Shown here: one piece after another, positions 1-8,008 of the stretch
Numbering within the stretch: the first letter of the stretch is position 1
Layout: each line of letters opens with the position of its first letter
Assembly: GCA_910580225.1 (NCBI GenBank)
Contig: CAJTXE010000025.1
Coordinates: forward strand, 5,024 to 69,023
Length of the DNA: 64,000 bases
Direction of reading: 5' to 3'
Source of the DNA: an uncultured Acetatifactor sp.
GTDB lineage: Bacteria > Bacillota > Clostridia > Lachnospirales > Lachnospiraceae
The notes under the pieces: model-generated
Database searches by the model: none
What the model saw: only the letters and a program-made list of their open reading frames with translations
What the model was told of the DNA's origin: nothing
Made by a program: the position numbers and the translations under genes

Positions 1-2
1 CG

Positions 3-149
3 ATGCTGACAAGCTGTTTCTTTCCGTACACACAGGAGGAAATAATAAATCTGCTGAATCATGAAATTTGCTGCGACTTCACTCATATGATTGTAACGGA
101 TGGAATCGACATAGATTCCAACAAAACACCCCTTTGTGGAGCACTATAA
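3..149 (+). CDS. C-terminal part of a small protein, cut by the window edge
   Basis: The reading frame is open from the first bases of the window to a TAA at 147-149 and gives about 48 residues ending in TPLCGAL. The first in-frame ATG is at position 3, but no ribosome binding site can be seen before it, so the gene probably begins outside the window. I do not recognise the family. It is followed after 52 bases by another small gene and then the serine recombinase, all in the same direction, so it is probably part of the same mobile-element operon. Confidence 0.4.
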   Translation: MLTSCFFPYTQEEIINLLNHEICCDFTHMIVTDGIDIDSNKTPLCGAL

Positions 150-201
150 TCCTACACACTACAGGCAGCAGAACTAAAACCAGAAATGGAGGTATTATCA
201 T

Positions 202-357
202 ATGGCAACATTGACAAAAGAATACACGGACATTAAGGACATCAGGCATAATGTGGAGCACCTTATGGTGCCCGCCAATGACAAAAGACACAGAGACCAA
301 CTCCTTGACGAACTCTTCCATGCCCTGATAAAGCCAAAGAAGCATAATCAGGCCTAG
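202..357 (+). CDS. small hypothetical protein upstream of the recombinase (51 aa)
   Basis: An ATG at 202 lies nine bases after a GGAGG at 188-192, and the frame runs to a TAG at 355-357. The protein starts MATLTKEYTDIKDIRHNVEH and is hydrophilic, mostly predicted helical, with a basic tail (KPKKHNQA). I know no family for it. Its position directly before the serine recombinase and its good ribosome binding site suggest an element-borne accessory protein, possibly a recombination cofactor, but that is inference from context only. Confidence 0.55.
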   Translation: MATLTKEYTDIKDIRHNVEHLMVPANDKRHRDQLLDELFHALIKPKKHNQA

Positions 358-443
358 GCTCATCAGGAAATCCCGCTGTCAGAAATCTGAAATTAGATCA
401 TGATTCTGCCAGCCAAAATCTGCCATGAAAGGAGGTGTGTCAA

Positions 444-1973
444 ATGGCAATCATTCTCTACGCCCGGAAATCTGTAGAACGGGAAAACAGCATCAGCTGT
501 GAGACCCAGCTGGAATACTGCCGTTCCGTCATCAAGCCGGATGAACGGGACGAGAAAGTCCTTACCTTCGTAGATAACGGGTTCTCGGGAGGGAACATCA
601 ACCGGGACGGTTTCCAGAAAATGATGAAGCTCGTCCGACAGGATAAGGTCAGCAAGGTAATCGTATACAAGCTGGATCGTATGAGCCGCTCTCTGGCGGA
701 CTTCGTGAACATCCTCCAGGAATTCAAGGCCCACAACGTAGAATTCGTGTCTTCCCAGGAGTCCTTTGACACATCCTCCCCTTACGGAGAGCTGATTGTG
801 AAAATCCTGATGGTGTTCGCCGAGTTTGAACGGACATCCACCATCAACCGGGTCACCCAGGCTTATGCCCACCGGAGTGAAATGGGATTCTACATGGGCG
901 GCAGGCAGCCCTACGGCTTCGAGCTTGTCCCTACCGTCATCCACAATATCAAGACCAAGAAGCTGAATCCCATTCCCGACCAGGCAGCTCAGGTACAGTA
1001 CATATTTGAGGTTTACGCCCAGGAAAGCGTATCCCTCAGACGACTGCAGGATATCCTGATTGCAGAAGGCAAAAATCCTCTGAACGGGAGCGCCTGGACC
1101 ACAGCAAAACTCTCCGCGTTGTTGAAGAATCCCATCTATGTCAGGGCGGACTGTGACATATACGACTATTATGACCGGCATGGCGTTCAGATGATAACCG
1201 ATGCCGCAATGTTCACCGGGGAATACGGCGCTCAGCTCTATGGGCGCACCAAGCATGAATCCGGAAATCCGGACTGGTCCGACATGAAGCTGGTCCTGCT
1301 GACCCACAATGGTATCGTTGACTCCGACATCTGGCTGAAATGCCAGCGGAAGCTGGAAAAGAATAAACAGATAACGAACAGTTACAGCAATCCAACCAGC
1401 TGGCTGGCCGGTAAAGTGATCTGCGAAAAGTGCGGTCACACGATGACTACCATAAAAGGGAAAACAAATAAAACCGGCGAAATGCGCAGATATTTCAACT
1501 GTACAGGCAAGTCACACAAAAAGCTCTGTACAGGGCCTAAAGTATCCATCTATGCTGAGGATCTGGAGAATATGGTCTATGACTGCATCTCTGAGAAGCT
1601 TTCCGACCTGGCCCAGACAAATCATCCTGCTCCAAAAGCCCATATCGGGGAAATCAATGACTGTAAGCTGAAAATCAAATCCATTGAAAAAGAGGAAAGA
1701 CAGCTCTTGGACACCATGCTGGCGGGAGGCTTCAACGAAGATCTCCTTACCCTTGCCAACCAGAAAGCCTCACAGCTGAAAAGAGACCGGCTGGCTCTCT
1801 ATGAGCGTATGGAAGAATTAAAGAGTTTGCATTCCGAGACAAATAAAGCGATAGACCTGGCTAAATCCTGGAAGACGGCGGATTATGACCGAAAAAAAGC
1901 TGTCGCAATGATAATGATTCACCAAATACGCATCAGCGAAGACGGAAACGCCAAAATAGTCTGGAACCTGTAA
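444..1973 (+). CDS. large serine recombinase (site-specific integrase of a mobile element)
   Basis: A 509-residue large serine recombinase, which catalyses site-specific integration or excision of a mobile element. The N-terminal resolvase domain (1-145) starts MAIILYARKS with the catalytic serine at residue 10 and the conserved KLDRMSR motif at 76-82. A recombinase domain follows (about 155-300). A zinc ribbon has cysteines at 327, 330, 353 and 362, and a C-terminal coiled-coil-like segment follows. The start at 444 is chosen because AAAGGAGG at 428-435 sits eight bases upstream; a GTG at 435 would lie inside that site. Two small genes precede it in the same direction and a hairpin terminator follows. 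The element it serves would lie to the left, outside the window. Confidence 0.93.
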   Translation: MAIILYARKSVERENSISCETQLEYCRSVIKPDERDEKVLTFVDNGFSGGNINRDGFQKMMKLVRQDKVSKVIVYKLDRMSRSLADFVNILQEFKAHNVEFVSSQESFDTSSPYGELIVKILMVFAEFERTSTINRVTQAYAHRSEMGFYMGGRQPYGFELVPTVIHNIKTKKLNPIPDQAAQVQYIFEVYAQESVSLRRLQDILIAEGKNPLNGSAWTTAKLSALLKNPIYVRADCDIYDYYDRHGVQMITDAAMFTGEYGAQLYGRTKHESGNPDWSDMKLVLLTHNGIVDSDIWLKCQRKLEKNKQITNSYSNPTSWLAGKVICEKCGHTMTTIKGKTNKTGEMRRYFNCTGKSHKKLCTGPKVSIYAEDLENMVYDCISEKLSDLAQTNHPAPKAHIGEINDCKLKIKSIEKEERQLLDTMLAGGFNEDLLTLANQKASQLKRDRLALYERMEELKSLHSETNKAIDLAKSWKTADYDRKKAVAMIMIHQIRISEDGNAKIVWNL

Positions 1974-1975
1974 CT

Positions 1976-2009
1976 GGCTGTCTTTGGAGAAAATTCTCCA
2001 GAGACAGCC
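1976..2009 (+). terminator. hairpin after the recombinase gene
   Basis: A stem of GGCTGTCTTTGGAG pairs with CTCCAGAGACAGCC (one mismatch) around a short AAAATT loop, starting two bases after the recombinase stop. There is only a weak T-run after it, so it may be a terminator or part of the recombination site region. Confidence 0.5.
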
Positions 2010-2064
2010 TTTGAAATCGTCTGCTGAGACAATCTTTTGTGCCACTCCATTCAGGCTCTGGCTC

Positions 2065-3654
2065 CTATCGCTTTTCCAGCCGCTCTATTACACAGCTATG
2101 ATGTTTATTGGCATCGTCCCTGTCATAATTTATACCCACAGTCAATATCTCGCCCATATATCCCTCCAGCGCCTGGGTGTAATGCCTGTCCTTTATCTGC
2201 TGGATAGCCGCAGTGACTGTCCTGTCATATTTCAGTTCTACCACCAGCGCCGGTTTCTTAACCGAAGGCAACGGAAGGAATACCACATCCGCATAGCCCC
2301 GGCCCGAGGGGAGTTCCCTTATGAGCCTGTAGTCCTTTCTGGCACTGTAATATGCGAGCCCGATTGCACATGCAAGGGAGTTCTCATCATTGTAAGTCAA
2401 AATAGAGGCCGCCTCCATGTGTGCCTGGTCAAGCCCTCTCGCCACACTGTCCGCATCGCCATCCAAAGTATCCCTGAGAAGCTTATCCGATGCCTTTAAA
2501 ATACGCATGATTTCCGGCCAACCGCTGACGCTCATGGCATTCTCGAACTCCCCCACAATCTCCTTATTGGGGATGAATGCCTCCTGGCTCTCGGAATCAT
2601 ATGCCAGATATCCCAGATGAATCAGGAGCGTGAGCACGTCGTCCTTTGTCCTGAAGTTCCGCATGTCGTTCTGGAAGCTCCGCGTGTTGACCCTGGCGCA
2701 TCCGCCTCCGAGCATCTGCACGATGTTCGAGCGGAGCCCGTCGAAGTCCATGTCAATATAGATTTTCAGGGCATCGTAGGTTTCAGTAGCAGTCCAGTAA
2801 TTGGACAGAACATGGCTTTTCATTGCCGCAACTACAGACCTGGGATTATAGATATGCCGGAACTGCCGGAATCTGTATCCGTCATACCAATTGCTGGTCT
2901 GTGCAAAATCCATATTGTATTTCTCACATAATGCTTTTACCTCATCCTCTGTAAAACCGGTATATTCCTCAAGAGCAAACTGGTCTGTCATGGAATATTC
3001 CCAGAACATATTCAATGCTGAATGCTGGCCATACTTTTTTACGGGCAGGATGCCTGTCATGTAGACAAGGGCGACATACTGCTGGTCTTTTAAAAGATTC
3101 CTCAGAAAATCCAGATACTGTTTCTGCAGCGCTTCCGACTCCTGCCGTTCCCTCATGACACAGTCCCACTCATCTATCAGGAATATGAACTGCTTGTCCG
3201 TTTTTACATAGATTTTCCTGAGCGCTGCGGCCAGCCCCATGTCCCGTCTCTGTAGGATTTCCCCATACTCTTCTGCCAGTTCCTCCACTACTTCCTGTTC
3301 CAGATACTCTGTCACCTTTCCTGACGCCGCCTCAATCAGGAACTGCTGCATATTCAAATAAATGACATCATAATGATTCAGATGCTTTGAAAAGGATTCA
3401 TCGCTTTCTATCTTAAGGCCTGTAAACAGCTCCCGTGAATCACTGCCGATGCTGTAATAGGCAGAAAGCATCTTCAATGCCATGGATTTTCCGAAACGCC
3501 TGGGTCTGCTGACACAGATAAACTTCTGCTCTGTATTGATGCAATTATTCGTTTCTGTAATCAATCCTGTCTTATCAACATAAATCTCGGAACGGATGGA
3601 CTCCAAAAAGCCCCTGTTTCGCGGATTTAGATAAATTCCCATAAATGCTGCCAT
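2065..3654 (-). CDS. AAA-ATPase-like / PD-(D/E)XK nuclease family protein
   Basis: A 529-residue protein of the widespread AAA-ATPase_like (PF09820) plus C-terminal PD-(D/E)XK (DUF1703) family, common in gut Clostridia and Bacteroidetes. The N-terminus has the family signature IYVDKTGLI, a Walker A of the form RPRRFGKS at 50-57 and a Walker B-like LIDEWD at 159-164. The C-terminal part (about 455-490) has an acidic residue in GYADVVF followed by VVELKYD, the expected nuclease core. Role is unknown: an NTP-dependent nuclease, possibly linked to mobile elements. It converges on the recombinase gene. Start: GGGAGG lies only two bases before the ATG at 3654, so the ATG at 3642 is an alternative. 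Confidence 0.85.
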   Translation of the reverse strand: MAAFMGIYLNPRNRGFLESIRSEIYVDKTGLITETNNCINTEQKFICVSRPRRFGKSMALKMLSAYYSIGSDSRELFTGLKIESDESFSKHLNHYDVIYLNMQQFLIEAASGKVTEYLEQEVVEELAEEYGEILQRRDMGLAAALRKIYVKTDKQFIFLIDEWDCVMRERQESEALQKQYLDFLRNLLKDQQYVALVYMTGILPVKKYGQHSALNMFWEYSMTDQFALEEYTGFTEDEVKALCEKYNMDFAQTSNWYDGYRFRQFRHIYNPRSVVAAMKSHVLSNYWTATETYDALKIYIDMDFDGLRSNIVQMLGGGCARVNTRSFQNDMRNFRTKDDVLTLLIHLGYLAYDSESQEAFIPNKEIVGEFENAMSVSGWPEIMRILKASDKLLRDTLDGDADSVARGLDQAHMEAASILTYNDENSLACAIGLAYYSARKDYRLIRELPSGRGYADVVFLPLPSVKKPALVVELKYDRTVTAAIQQIKDRHYTQALEGYMGEILTVGINYDRDDANKHHSCVIERLEKR

Positions 3655-3726
3655 CGCCTCCCATTGTCTTTACAATAGTCACTGTTTCTCTGAGACCATT
3701 CTAACACAGAAGCAAAATCAATGCAA

Positions 3727-4314
3727 TCAGGCTATATGCCGATTTTGGCCTGAAACCGCCTGAAATCCACTTAACTTTGCCCGGTTCGCTTCACCGAACC
3801 TCTGGAAATGCACAATCTCCCGCATGCGCAGGAACTTTATGGGTTCGCACACATCCGGCTCCTTCACCAGGCGCAGAATATTGTCGTAGGTGGTGCGGGC
3901 CTTCTGCTCTGCCGCCATGTCCTCCATCAGATCCGTAATCGGATCTCCCGTCACCTGGAACTGCGCAGCGGTGAAAGGGAATCCGGAAGCCGCCTGGGGC
4001 CACACGCCAACGGTATGATCTACATAATAATTCGCAAAGCCGCACTTTTCAATCTCTTCCATGGACAGGTTCCTGGTGAGCTGATGCACGATGGCAGCCA
4101 CAATCTCCAGATGGGCCAGTTCTTCCGTACCGATATCCGTCAAAAGTCCCGCCACCTCCCGGTAGGGCATGGAATATCTCTGGGACAGGTAGCGCATACT
4201 GGCCCCCATCTCGCCGTCCGGTCCTCCGTACTGGGAGATGACAGCCTGTGCCAGCATGGCGTTTGGCTCCTTGATGTTCACGGGGAATTCCAGTCTTTTC
4301 TCATAACTCCACAT
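3727..4314 (-). CDS. cotJC: spore coat protein CotJC (manganese catalase family)
   Basis: A 195-residue CotJC, a dimanganese-catalase-like protein of the spore coat inner layer. It starts MWSYEKRLEFPVNIKEPN, which is typical, and has the helix with EELAHLEIV and a later ArgMet-rich ExxxH helix (REIVHFQRFGEA) that would supply the metal ligands. Its ATG directly abuts the TAA of cotJB, so it is the last gene of a cotJA-cotJB-cotJC operon. The family length is about 190 residues, so it is complete. Expression is expected in the mother cell during sporulation (inference from family). Confidence 0.95.
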   Translation of the reverse strand: MWSYEKRLEFPVNIKEPNAMLAQAVISQYGGPDGEMGASMRYLSQRYSMPYREVAGLLTDIGTEELAHLEIVAAIVHQLTRNLSMEEIEKCGFANYYVDHTVGVWPQAASGFPFTAAQFQVTGDPITDLMEDMAAEQKARTTYDNILRLVKEPDVCEPIKFLRMREIVHFQRFGEANRAKLSGFQAVSGQNRHIA

Positions 4315-4569
4315 TTACGCGCACTCTCCTTCCCAGGGCAGAGGAGCCTCTCCCCATCTCCATTCCTTACTGCAGTCAGTGAGCCTCAAATTCAGAGGGA
4401 AATATTTCTGGGAAAATTCCTTTTCCATCTGATTTTTTATCCGATTGTAATGGTTGAAATATTCCATGGCCCTGTGGTCATGAGGATGGGTATCCAGAAA
4501 AAGCGCCAGCTCTGTCAGCACAAAATCCGCCATCCCGATATCTCTCAACAGCTGTTCCCTCTCTCTCAT
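4315..4569 (-). CDS. cotJB: spore coat protein CotJB
   Basis: An 84-residue CotJB with the typical core FVLTELALFLDTHPHDHRA followed by YFNHYN. The start at 4569 (MREREQLLRD) is preferred to the ATG at 4578, because AAGGAG is directly against the upstream ATG but nine bases from this one. This start also overlaps the cotJA stop as ATGA, which implies translational coupling. It lies between cotJA and cotJC and would act with them in spore coat assembly. Confidence 0.93.
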   Translation of the reverse strand: MREREQLLRDIGMADFVLTELALFLDTHPHDHRAMEYFNHYNRIKNQMEKEFSQKYFPLNLRLTDCSKEWRWGEAPLPWEGECA

Positions 4570-4736
4570 GATACACATCTCCTTCCCGTGAAAGGCTTAT
4601 CCAGTTCGGGGAATATGGTTCCCGCACAGTACGCCTTTTCCAGATCGTCATACATCCCGTTAAATTCCTGCCAGGGTACATAAGCCATGGCTACGGGAAA
4701 TTTATCGCAGTCGTTATCCTTAAAATGCTCGTGCAT
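4566..4736 (-). CDS. cotJA: spore coat associated protein CotJA
   Basis: A 56-residue CotJA-family protein. It has the family core PVAMAYVPWQEFNGMYDDLE, followed by AYCAGTIFPELDKPF, and a short tail. The ATG at 4736 follows GGAAAGGGAT at a normal distance; a longer in-frame reading to 4811 has no ribosome binding site. It is the first gene of the cotJ operon and overlaps cotJB by four bases. Confidence 0.92.
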   Translation of the reverse strand: MHEHFKDNDCDKFPVAMAYVPWQEFNGMYDDLEKAYCAGTIFPELDKPFTGRRCVS

Positions 4737-4771
4737 ATCGATCCCTTTCCGCAATATACTTTCATTTGGTT

Positions 4772-4799
4772 TATGATATGAGAAAGAAGAAAATGTGTG
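4772..4799 (-). promoter_or_regulatory. possible sporulation-type promoter before cotJABC
   Basis: Read on the minus strand, CATATCATA (4772-4780) matches the CATAnnnTA form of the sigma-K -10 element and is close to the sigma-E form. A CACA lies 15 bases upstream (4796-4799). In Bacillus subtilis cotJ is transcribed in the mother cell. The match is to short motifs, so it is a candidate only. Confidence 0.4.
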
Positions 4800-4820
4800 A
4801 GAAAATTTCAATTAATTCCT

Positions 4821-5231
4821 TCAGAGGGCTTTTTTTCTGATTTGCAGCAGCAGAAGAACGAGGCCGGTTCCCAACAAAATATGGCCGATTCCTGAAATTC
4901 CGGAAATCGATGCGTCCGCTGCAGTGCTCAACTCTGTCCCCCATACCTGCGTTAATCCTCTGATGAGAAACCCAATACCGGTAATATTTAAGCCCAATTG
5001 ATAAACAATTAAGACTTTTCCCGTATTCTTCCCTGAAAAGGAAAGGGATTTTTCAGCAAGCATAAGTACAAGAAAGAAGAACATGCCCAATAAAAAATAA
5101 TGTGTATGTATCACAGACAGATTGGTCACACCTATAAAATGGCTGAATTTCGTAAACTCTCTGTAAAAAACACCAAAGATGATGGCGATGAGAGCATAGA
5201 TTAACGCCATATTTGCATATCGTTTTGTCAT
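4821..5231 (-). CDS. DUF2871 family integral membrane protein
   Basis: A 136-residue protein with four hydrophobic segments (about 8-24, 40-60, 72-92, 110-130). It contains the DUF2871 core IHTHYFLLGMFFFLVLML. Function is unknown; related proteins are sometimes compared with heme-copper-oxidase-like four-helix membrane proteins, which would fit the histidines in HTH, but this is inference. GGAGAAAAATACA precedes the ATG. It lies 80 bases downstream of the GHKL kinase in the same direction, so it could be part of that operon or a target of the two-component pair. Confidence 0.85.
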   Translation of the reverse strand: MTKRYANMALIYALIAIIFGVFYREFTKFSHFIGVTNLSVIHTHYFLLGMFFFLVLMLAEKSLSFSGKNTGKVLIVYQLGLNITGIGFLIRGLTQVWGTELSTAADASISGISGIGHILLGTGLVLLLLQIRKKAL

Positions 5232-5311
5232 TGTATTTTTCTCCTTTTATGGGATTTTCACTTATTTTTGGGATACCTTGTATCACTGTGGGCACATCGA
5301 AACAGGCCGGA

Positions 5312-5971
5312 CTACTGGGGCAGCAGAATTTCCGTCGTAAATGCCCCTTCTTCGCTGTTTCGATTGAGATAGCCCTGGTTCCGCTCCACGATGGTATCCA
5401 CCCGTACCAGACCATAGCCGTGTTCCCGGCCTTTGGTAGTGCGGAATTTCCCGTCTACCTTCTTCTGCTTTCCCTGCGCCGTGGAATTGGTAAAGGACAT
5501 GTATAACTGGGTATTCTTCATGTCCATATAGATGCGGATCAGCCTTTTCTCCTCCGGCAGCTGCATACAGGCCTCTATGGCATTGTCCAGCAGATTGCCC
5601 AAGATAATGCACAGGTCAATCTCCGAGGTGGTCAGCGATACCGGCACCTGGGCGTCCGCCATGACGGTGATGTTCCTTGATTTTGCCAGGGAAATTTTGC
5701 TGTTCAAAATAATGTCCGTCATTTTATTTCCCGTCCGCAGCGCAACGTCCACGGTATTCAGGTCTATGCTTAACTCCTTCAGATAGGAGCGCAGGGCATT
5801 CAGATCCCCCATCTCCGCATAGCTGTCCAATACCTGGATGTGATTGCGGTAATCATGCCGCCATCCCCGGATCTGGCGGTACATATTTTCCACTTCCGCA
5901 TAATGGGTGGCCAGAAGATCGCTCTGGTATGCGGCAATTCTTTTATCGATGATTTTTTCCAACAGGCGCAT
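5312..5971 (-). CDS. soluble GHKL-domain sensor histidine kinase
   Basis: A 219-residue kinase with an H-box RGWRHDYRNH (histidine 39), an N-box GNLLDNAIEA (125-134) and a G-box GREHGYGL (181-188). It has the GHKL ATPase layout used with LytTR regulators in AgrC/ComD-like systems. Unlike those, it has no membrane segments: the usual multi-pass sensor domain is absent, so it should be cytoplasmic. Start at 5971 (MRLLEKIIDK) follows GGGAGGAAAG; an upstream in-frame start lacks a site. The response regulator gene lies 103 bases upstream on the same strand. It may sense through its N-terminal coiled helix or act with a separate sensor. Confidence 0.9.
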   Translation of the reverse strand: MRLLEKIIDKRIAAYQSDLLATHYAEVENMYRQIRGWRHDYRNHIQVLDSYAEMGDLNALRSYLKELSIDLNTVDVALRTGNKMTDIILNSKISLAKSRNITVMADAQVPVSLTTSEIDLCIILGNLLDNAIEACMQLPEEKRLIRIYMDMKNTQLYMSFTNSTAQGKQKKVDGKFRTTKGREHGYGLVRVDTIVERNQGYLNRNSEEGAFTTEILLPQ

Positions 5972-6074
5972 CTTTCCTCCCTCCGGCCCTGCCAACGGTG
6001 CGCCCCAAGATCAGCCCCCGGTCTTTTTTGCCCATTCCGGGACTGTCCGACGCAGGACTTTTTCTTAGCGCAAC

Positions 6075-6770
6075 TCAAAAGTAGTGGATCAAAGCCTGGT
6101 TCAGTCCCTCGTACATTTTTCTGGAAAGAGGCAGCGCCGTGCCGTCCTTTAACGTCACTTCCGTTTTGGATATTTTTCTGATAAACCTTAAATTGACAAT
6201 ATAGGAACGGTGGATCCGATAAAAACTGTCATCCAGTTCCCCGGCCAGATCATTCAGGGTCCTTTTTACGCTGTAATCTTCCTCCCCGTGGATTGTGACA
6301 TAATTTTTCAGCACATCCAGATACCTGATCTCATACAGAGGAAGCCTTACCGCGCCGTCCGGAAGGGTCAGAAGCAGGGTATGTTCCCGGGTTTTCAGCC
6401 GCTCTGCCGCCCGGTTCAGCACGGCGCTCATTTTCTCTTCCGTCACGGGCTTCACCAGGTAGTGGAGCGCTTCCACATCATACCCTTCCGCTATATACTC
6501 CATATATCCCGTGACAAACACAATCTGCAGCCCTGCCCCAAGCCGACGCAGCTTCTTCGCCAGTTCCACCCCGCTGATTTCCCCCATCTCAATATCCAGA
6601 CACAGTACGTCGAAGGAAGGGTCCTCCTCATAGGCAAAGAGAAAGGACTCCGCTGAAGGATATCTCTCCACTGTCACGCCCATTCCTGCGGCCCTGCCCC
6701 ATCTCTCAATCAGGGCAGCCACATAGGCTCTGTCCGCCGGATTGTCATCACATACGGCAATTCGATACAT
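6075..6770 (-). CDS. LytTR-family response regulator
   Basis: A 231-residue regulator with an N-terminal receiver domain (acidic pair DD at 8-9, phospho-acceptor aspartate 59 in LCLDIEMG, switch threonine region FVTGY) and a C-terminal LytTR DNA-binding domain (about 130-231, with the RIHRSYIVNL and VTLKDGTALPLSR motifs). It would bind paired direct repeats at target promoters after phosphorylation by the adjacent kinase. Start is taken at the ATG that begins MYRIAVCDDN; ATG at 6773 and GTG at 6779 are in frame and only slightly upstream. AGGTGATA precedes these starts. Confidence 0.93.
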   Translation of the reverse strand: MYRIAVCDDNPADRAYVAALIERWGRAAGMGVTVERYPSAESFLFAYEEDPSFDVLCLDIEMGEISGVELAKKLRRLGAGLQIVFVTGYMEYIAEGYDVEALHYLVKPVTEEKMSAVLNRAAERLKTREHTLLLTLPDGAVRLPLYEIRYLDVLKNYVTIHGEEDYSVKRTLNDLAGELDDSFYRIHRSYIVNLRFIRKISKTEVTLKDGTALPLSRKMYEGLNQALIHYF

Positions 6771-6858
6771 CATTATCACCTAAACATTTCCCTATTTTGT
6801 GCTGCCGCCGATTCCACAGCTATGTTCTCCTATAGAAACTGTCCGCCTTATCTGCTCT

Positions 6859-7731
6859 CTAACGGGACTCCCCCATAAAGAACAGGGCTATGGTGCCCGG
6901 CCCGGAATGGGCGCCTATGGTAGGGCCGATATGGCTGATAAGGAAATTCTGAAAACCGAATCTCTCTTTGATCAGATCCCGCACATACGCCGCGTCCTCC
7001 AAAGCATCCCCATGGCTGATAAACACACAGTCTTCCTTATTTTCATCCGCCCAGGAGCCCATCTTCTCTTCCATATAGTCCACCAAAGCGCTTAAGGATT
7101 TCTTCCTGCCCCGCACCTTGCCGATGAGAATCAGGTGCCCTTCATCGTCTACGTGGAGCTTTGGCTTGATGGAGGCAAGCGTGCCCAGAACCGCAGCCGT
7201 CCTGCTGACCCGTCCGCCCCTGTACAGATGAAACAAATCATCTACCGTAAATACATGAACTACATTCCGCGCATGCTCTTCCAGCCACTCCGCAGTCTCT
7301 TCCATGGATTTTCCCTGATCACGCATCCTCACGGCCTTATGGACAAAAAGTCCCTCCCCCATGGAGGCGGCCAGGCTGTCCACCACCCGAATCTTCACCT
7401 CCGGATGTTCCTCCATGATCTCCTCTGCGGCCATGCGGAGATTGCCGCAGGTGCCGCTTAAACCGGAAGAAAAGGCAAGATACAGAATTTCCCTGTTGGA
7501 ACCTATGTATTGTTCAAAATATGCCCTGGCTTCTTCCGGGTTGATCTGGGAGGTGGTGGGCATCTTGCCCTCATTGCGCATCATGGCGTAAAATTCCTTC
7601 CAGTCCAACTCCCTGTCCCCTCCGTAGGTGACATCGTCCAGAATATAACTGATGGGAATGCATCCTATATCGTGTTCCTTCAAATATTCTATCGGTAAAT
7701 CCGCAGTGCTGTCCGTTAAAATCTGATACAC
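6859..7731 (-). CDS. DegV family fatty-acid binding protein
   Basis: A 290-residue DegV-fold protein. These bind a single fatty acid; FakB members present fatty acids to the kinase FakA for phospholipid synthesis. The sequence begins VYQILTDSTADLP and contains the ligand-loop motif FSSGLSGT and the C-terminal HIGPTIGAHSGPGT, all typical. The start is set at GTG 7731 because AGGGAGGG lies seven bases upstream; the ATG at 7812 would add 27 non-homologous lysine/arginine-rich residues. It stands alone between the two-component genes and the germination gene. Confidence 0.9.
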   Translation of the reverse strand: MYQILTDSTADLPIEYLKEHDIGCIPISYILDDVTYGGDRELDWKEFYAMMRNEGKMPTTSQINPEEARAYFEQYIGSNREILYLAFSSGLSGTCGNLRMAAEEIMEEHPEVKIRVVDSLAASMGEGLFVHKAVRMRDQGKSMEETAEWLEEHARNVVHVFTVDDLFHLYRGGRVSRTAAVLGTLASIKPKLHVDDEGHLILIGKVRGRKKSLSALVDYMEEKMGSWADENKEDCVFISHGDALEDAAYVRDLIKERFGFQNFLISHIGPTIGAHSGPGTIALFFMGESR

Positions 7732-7829
7732 CTGTGATCCCTCCCTTAATGTTCTTTTCTTTTTCTTTCTGATAACAGGACTCTGCTTCCTGCCACCACA
7801 GAAGCGTTTCATACATGCCGGTTCCCATC

Positions 7830-7934
7830 GAGCAGGGGTGATTTACCCCTGCTCGCCGCGCGGCCCCTGCGCCGCTTTAGCGGCAAATTTACAAGTGCGA
7901 TAAGTCACACTTTATACGCGGGCCTGCGCATAAA
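7830..7934. repeat. cluster of short hairpins in the gap before degV
   Basis: GAGCAGGGG pairs perfectly with CCCCTGCTC (7830-7838 and 7846-7854). Further small hairpins follow, including GCCGC-TTTA-GCGGC and AAGTG...CACTT. No gene is visible in 7732-8008. The density of stems resembles dispersed extragenic palindromic elements. Confidence 0.5.
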
Positions 7935-7940
7935 CAAACA

Positions 7941-7968
7941 GGTAACCGACGCACCGGCACCGGTTACC
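7941..7968 (-). terminator. terminator after the GerA-family gene
   Basis: GGTAACCG (7941-7948) pairs with CGGTTACC (7961-7968). On the minus strand it is followed by TGTTTGTTT, and on the plus strand by TTTTC, so it could work in both directions. It lies 40 bases after the germination gene stop. Confidence 0.55.
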
Positions 7969-8008
7969 TTTTCATTCTATTATAAAATACTGCAAAAAGC
8001 AAACAAAT

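Noticed and set aside
393..1439. Long minus-strand frame opposite the serine recombinase
   Set aside because: It is antisense to a gene with complete catalytic motifs, has no ribosome binding site and shows no family features.
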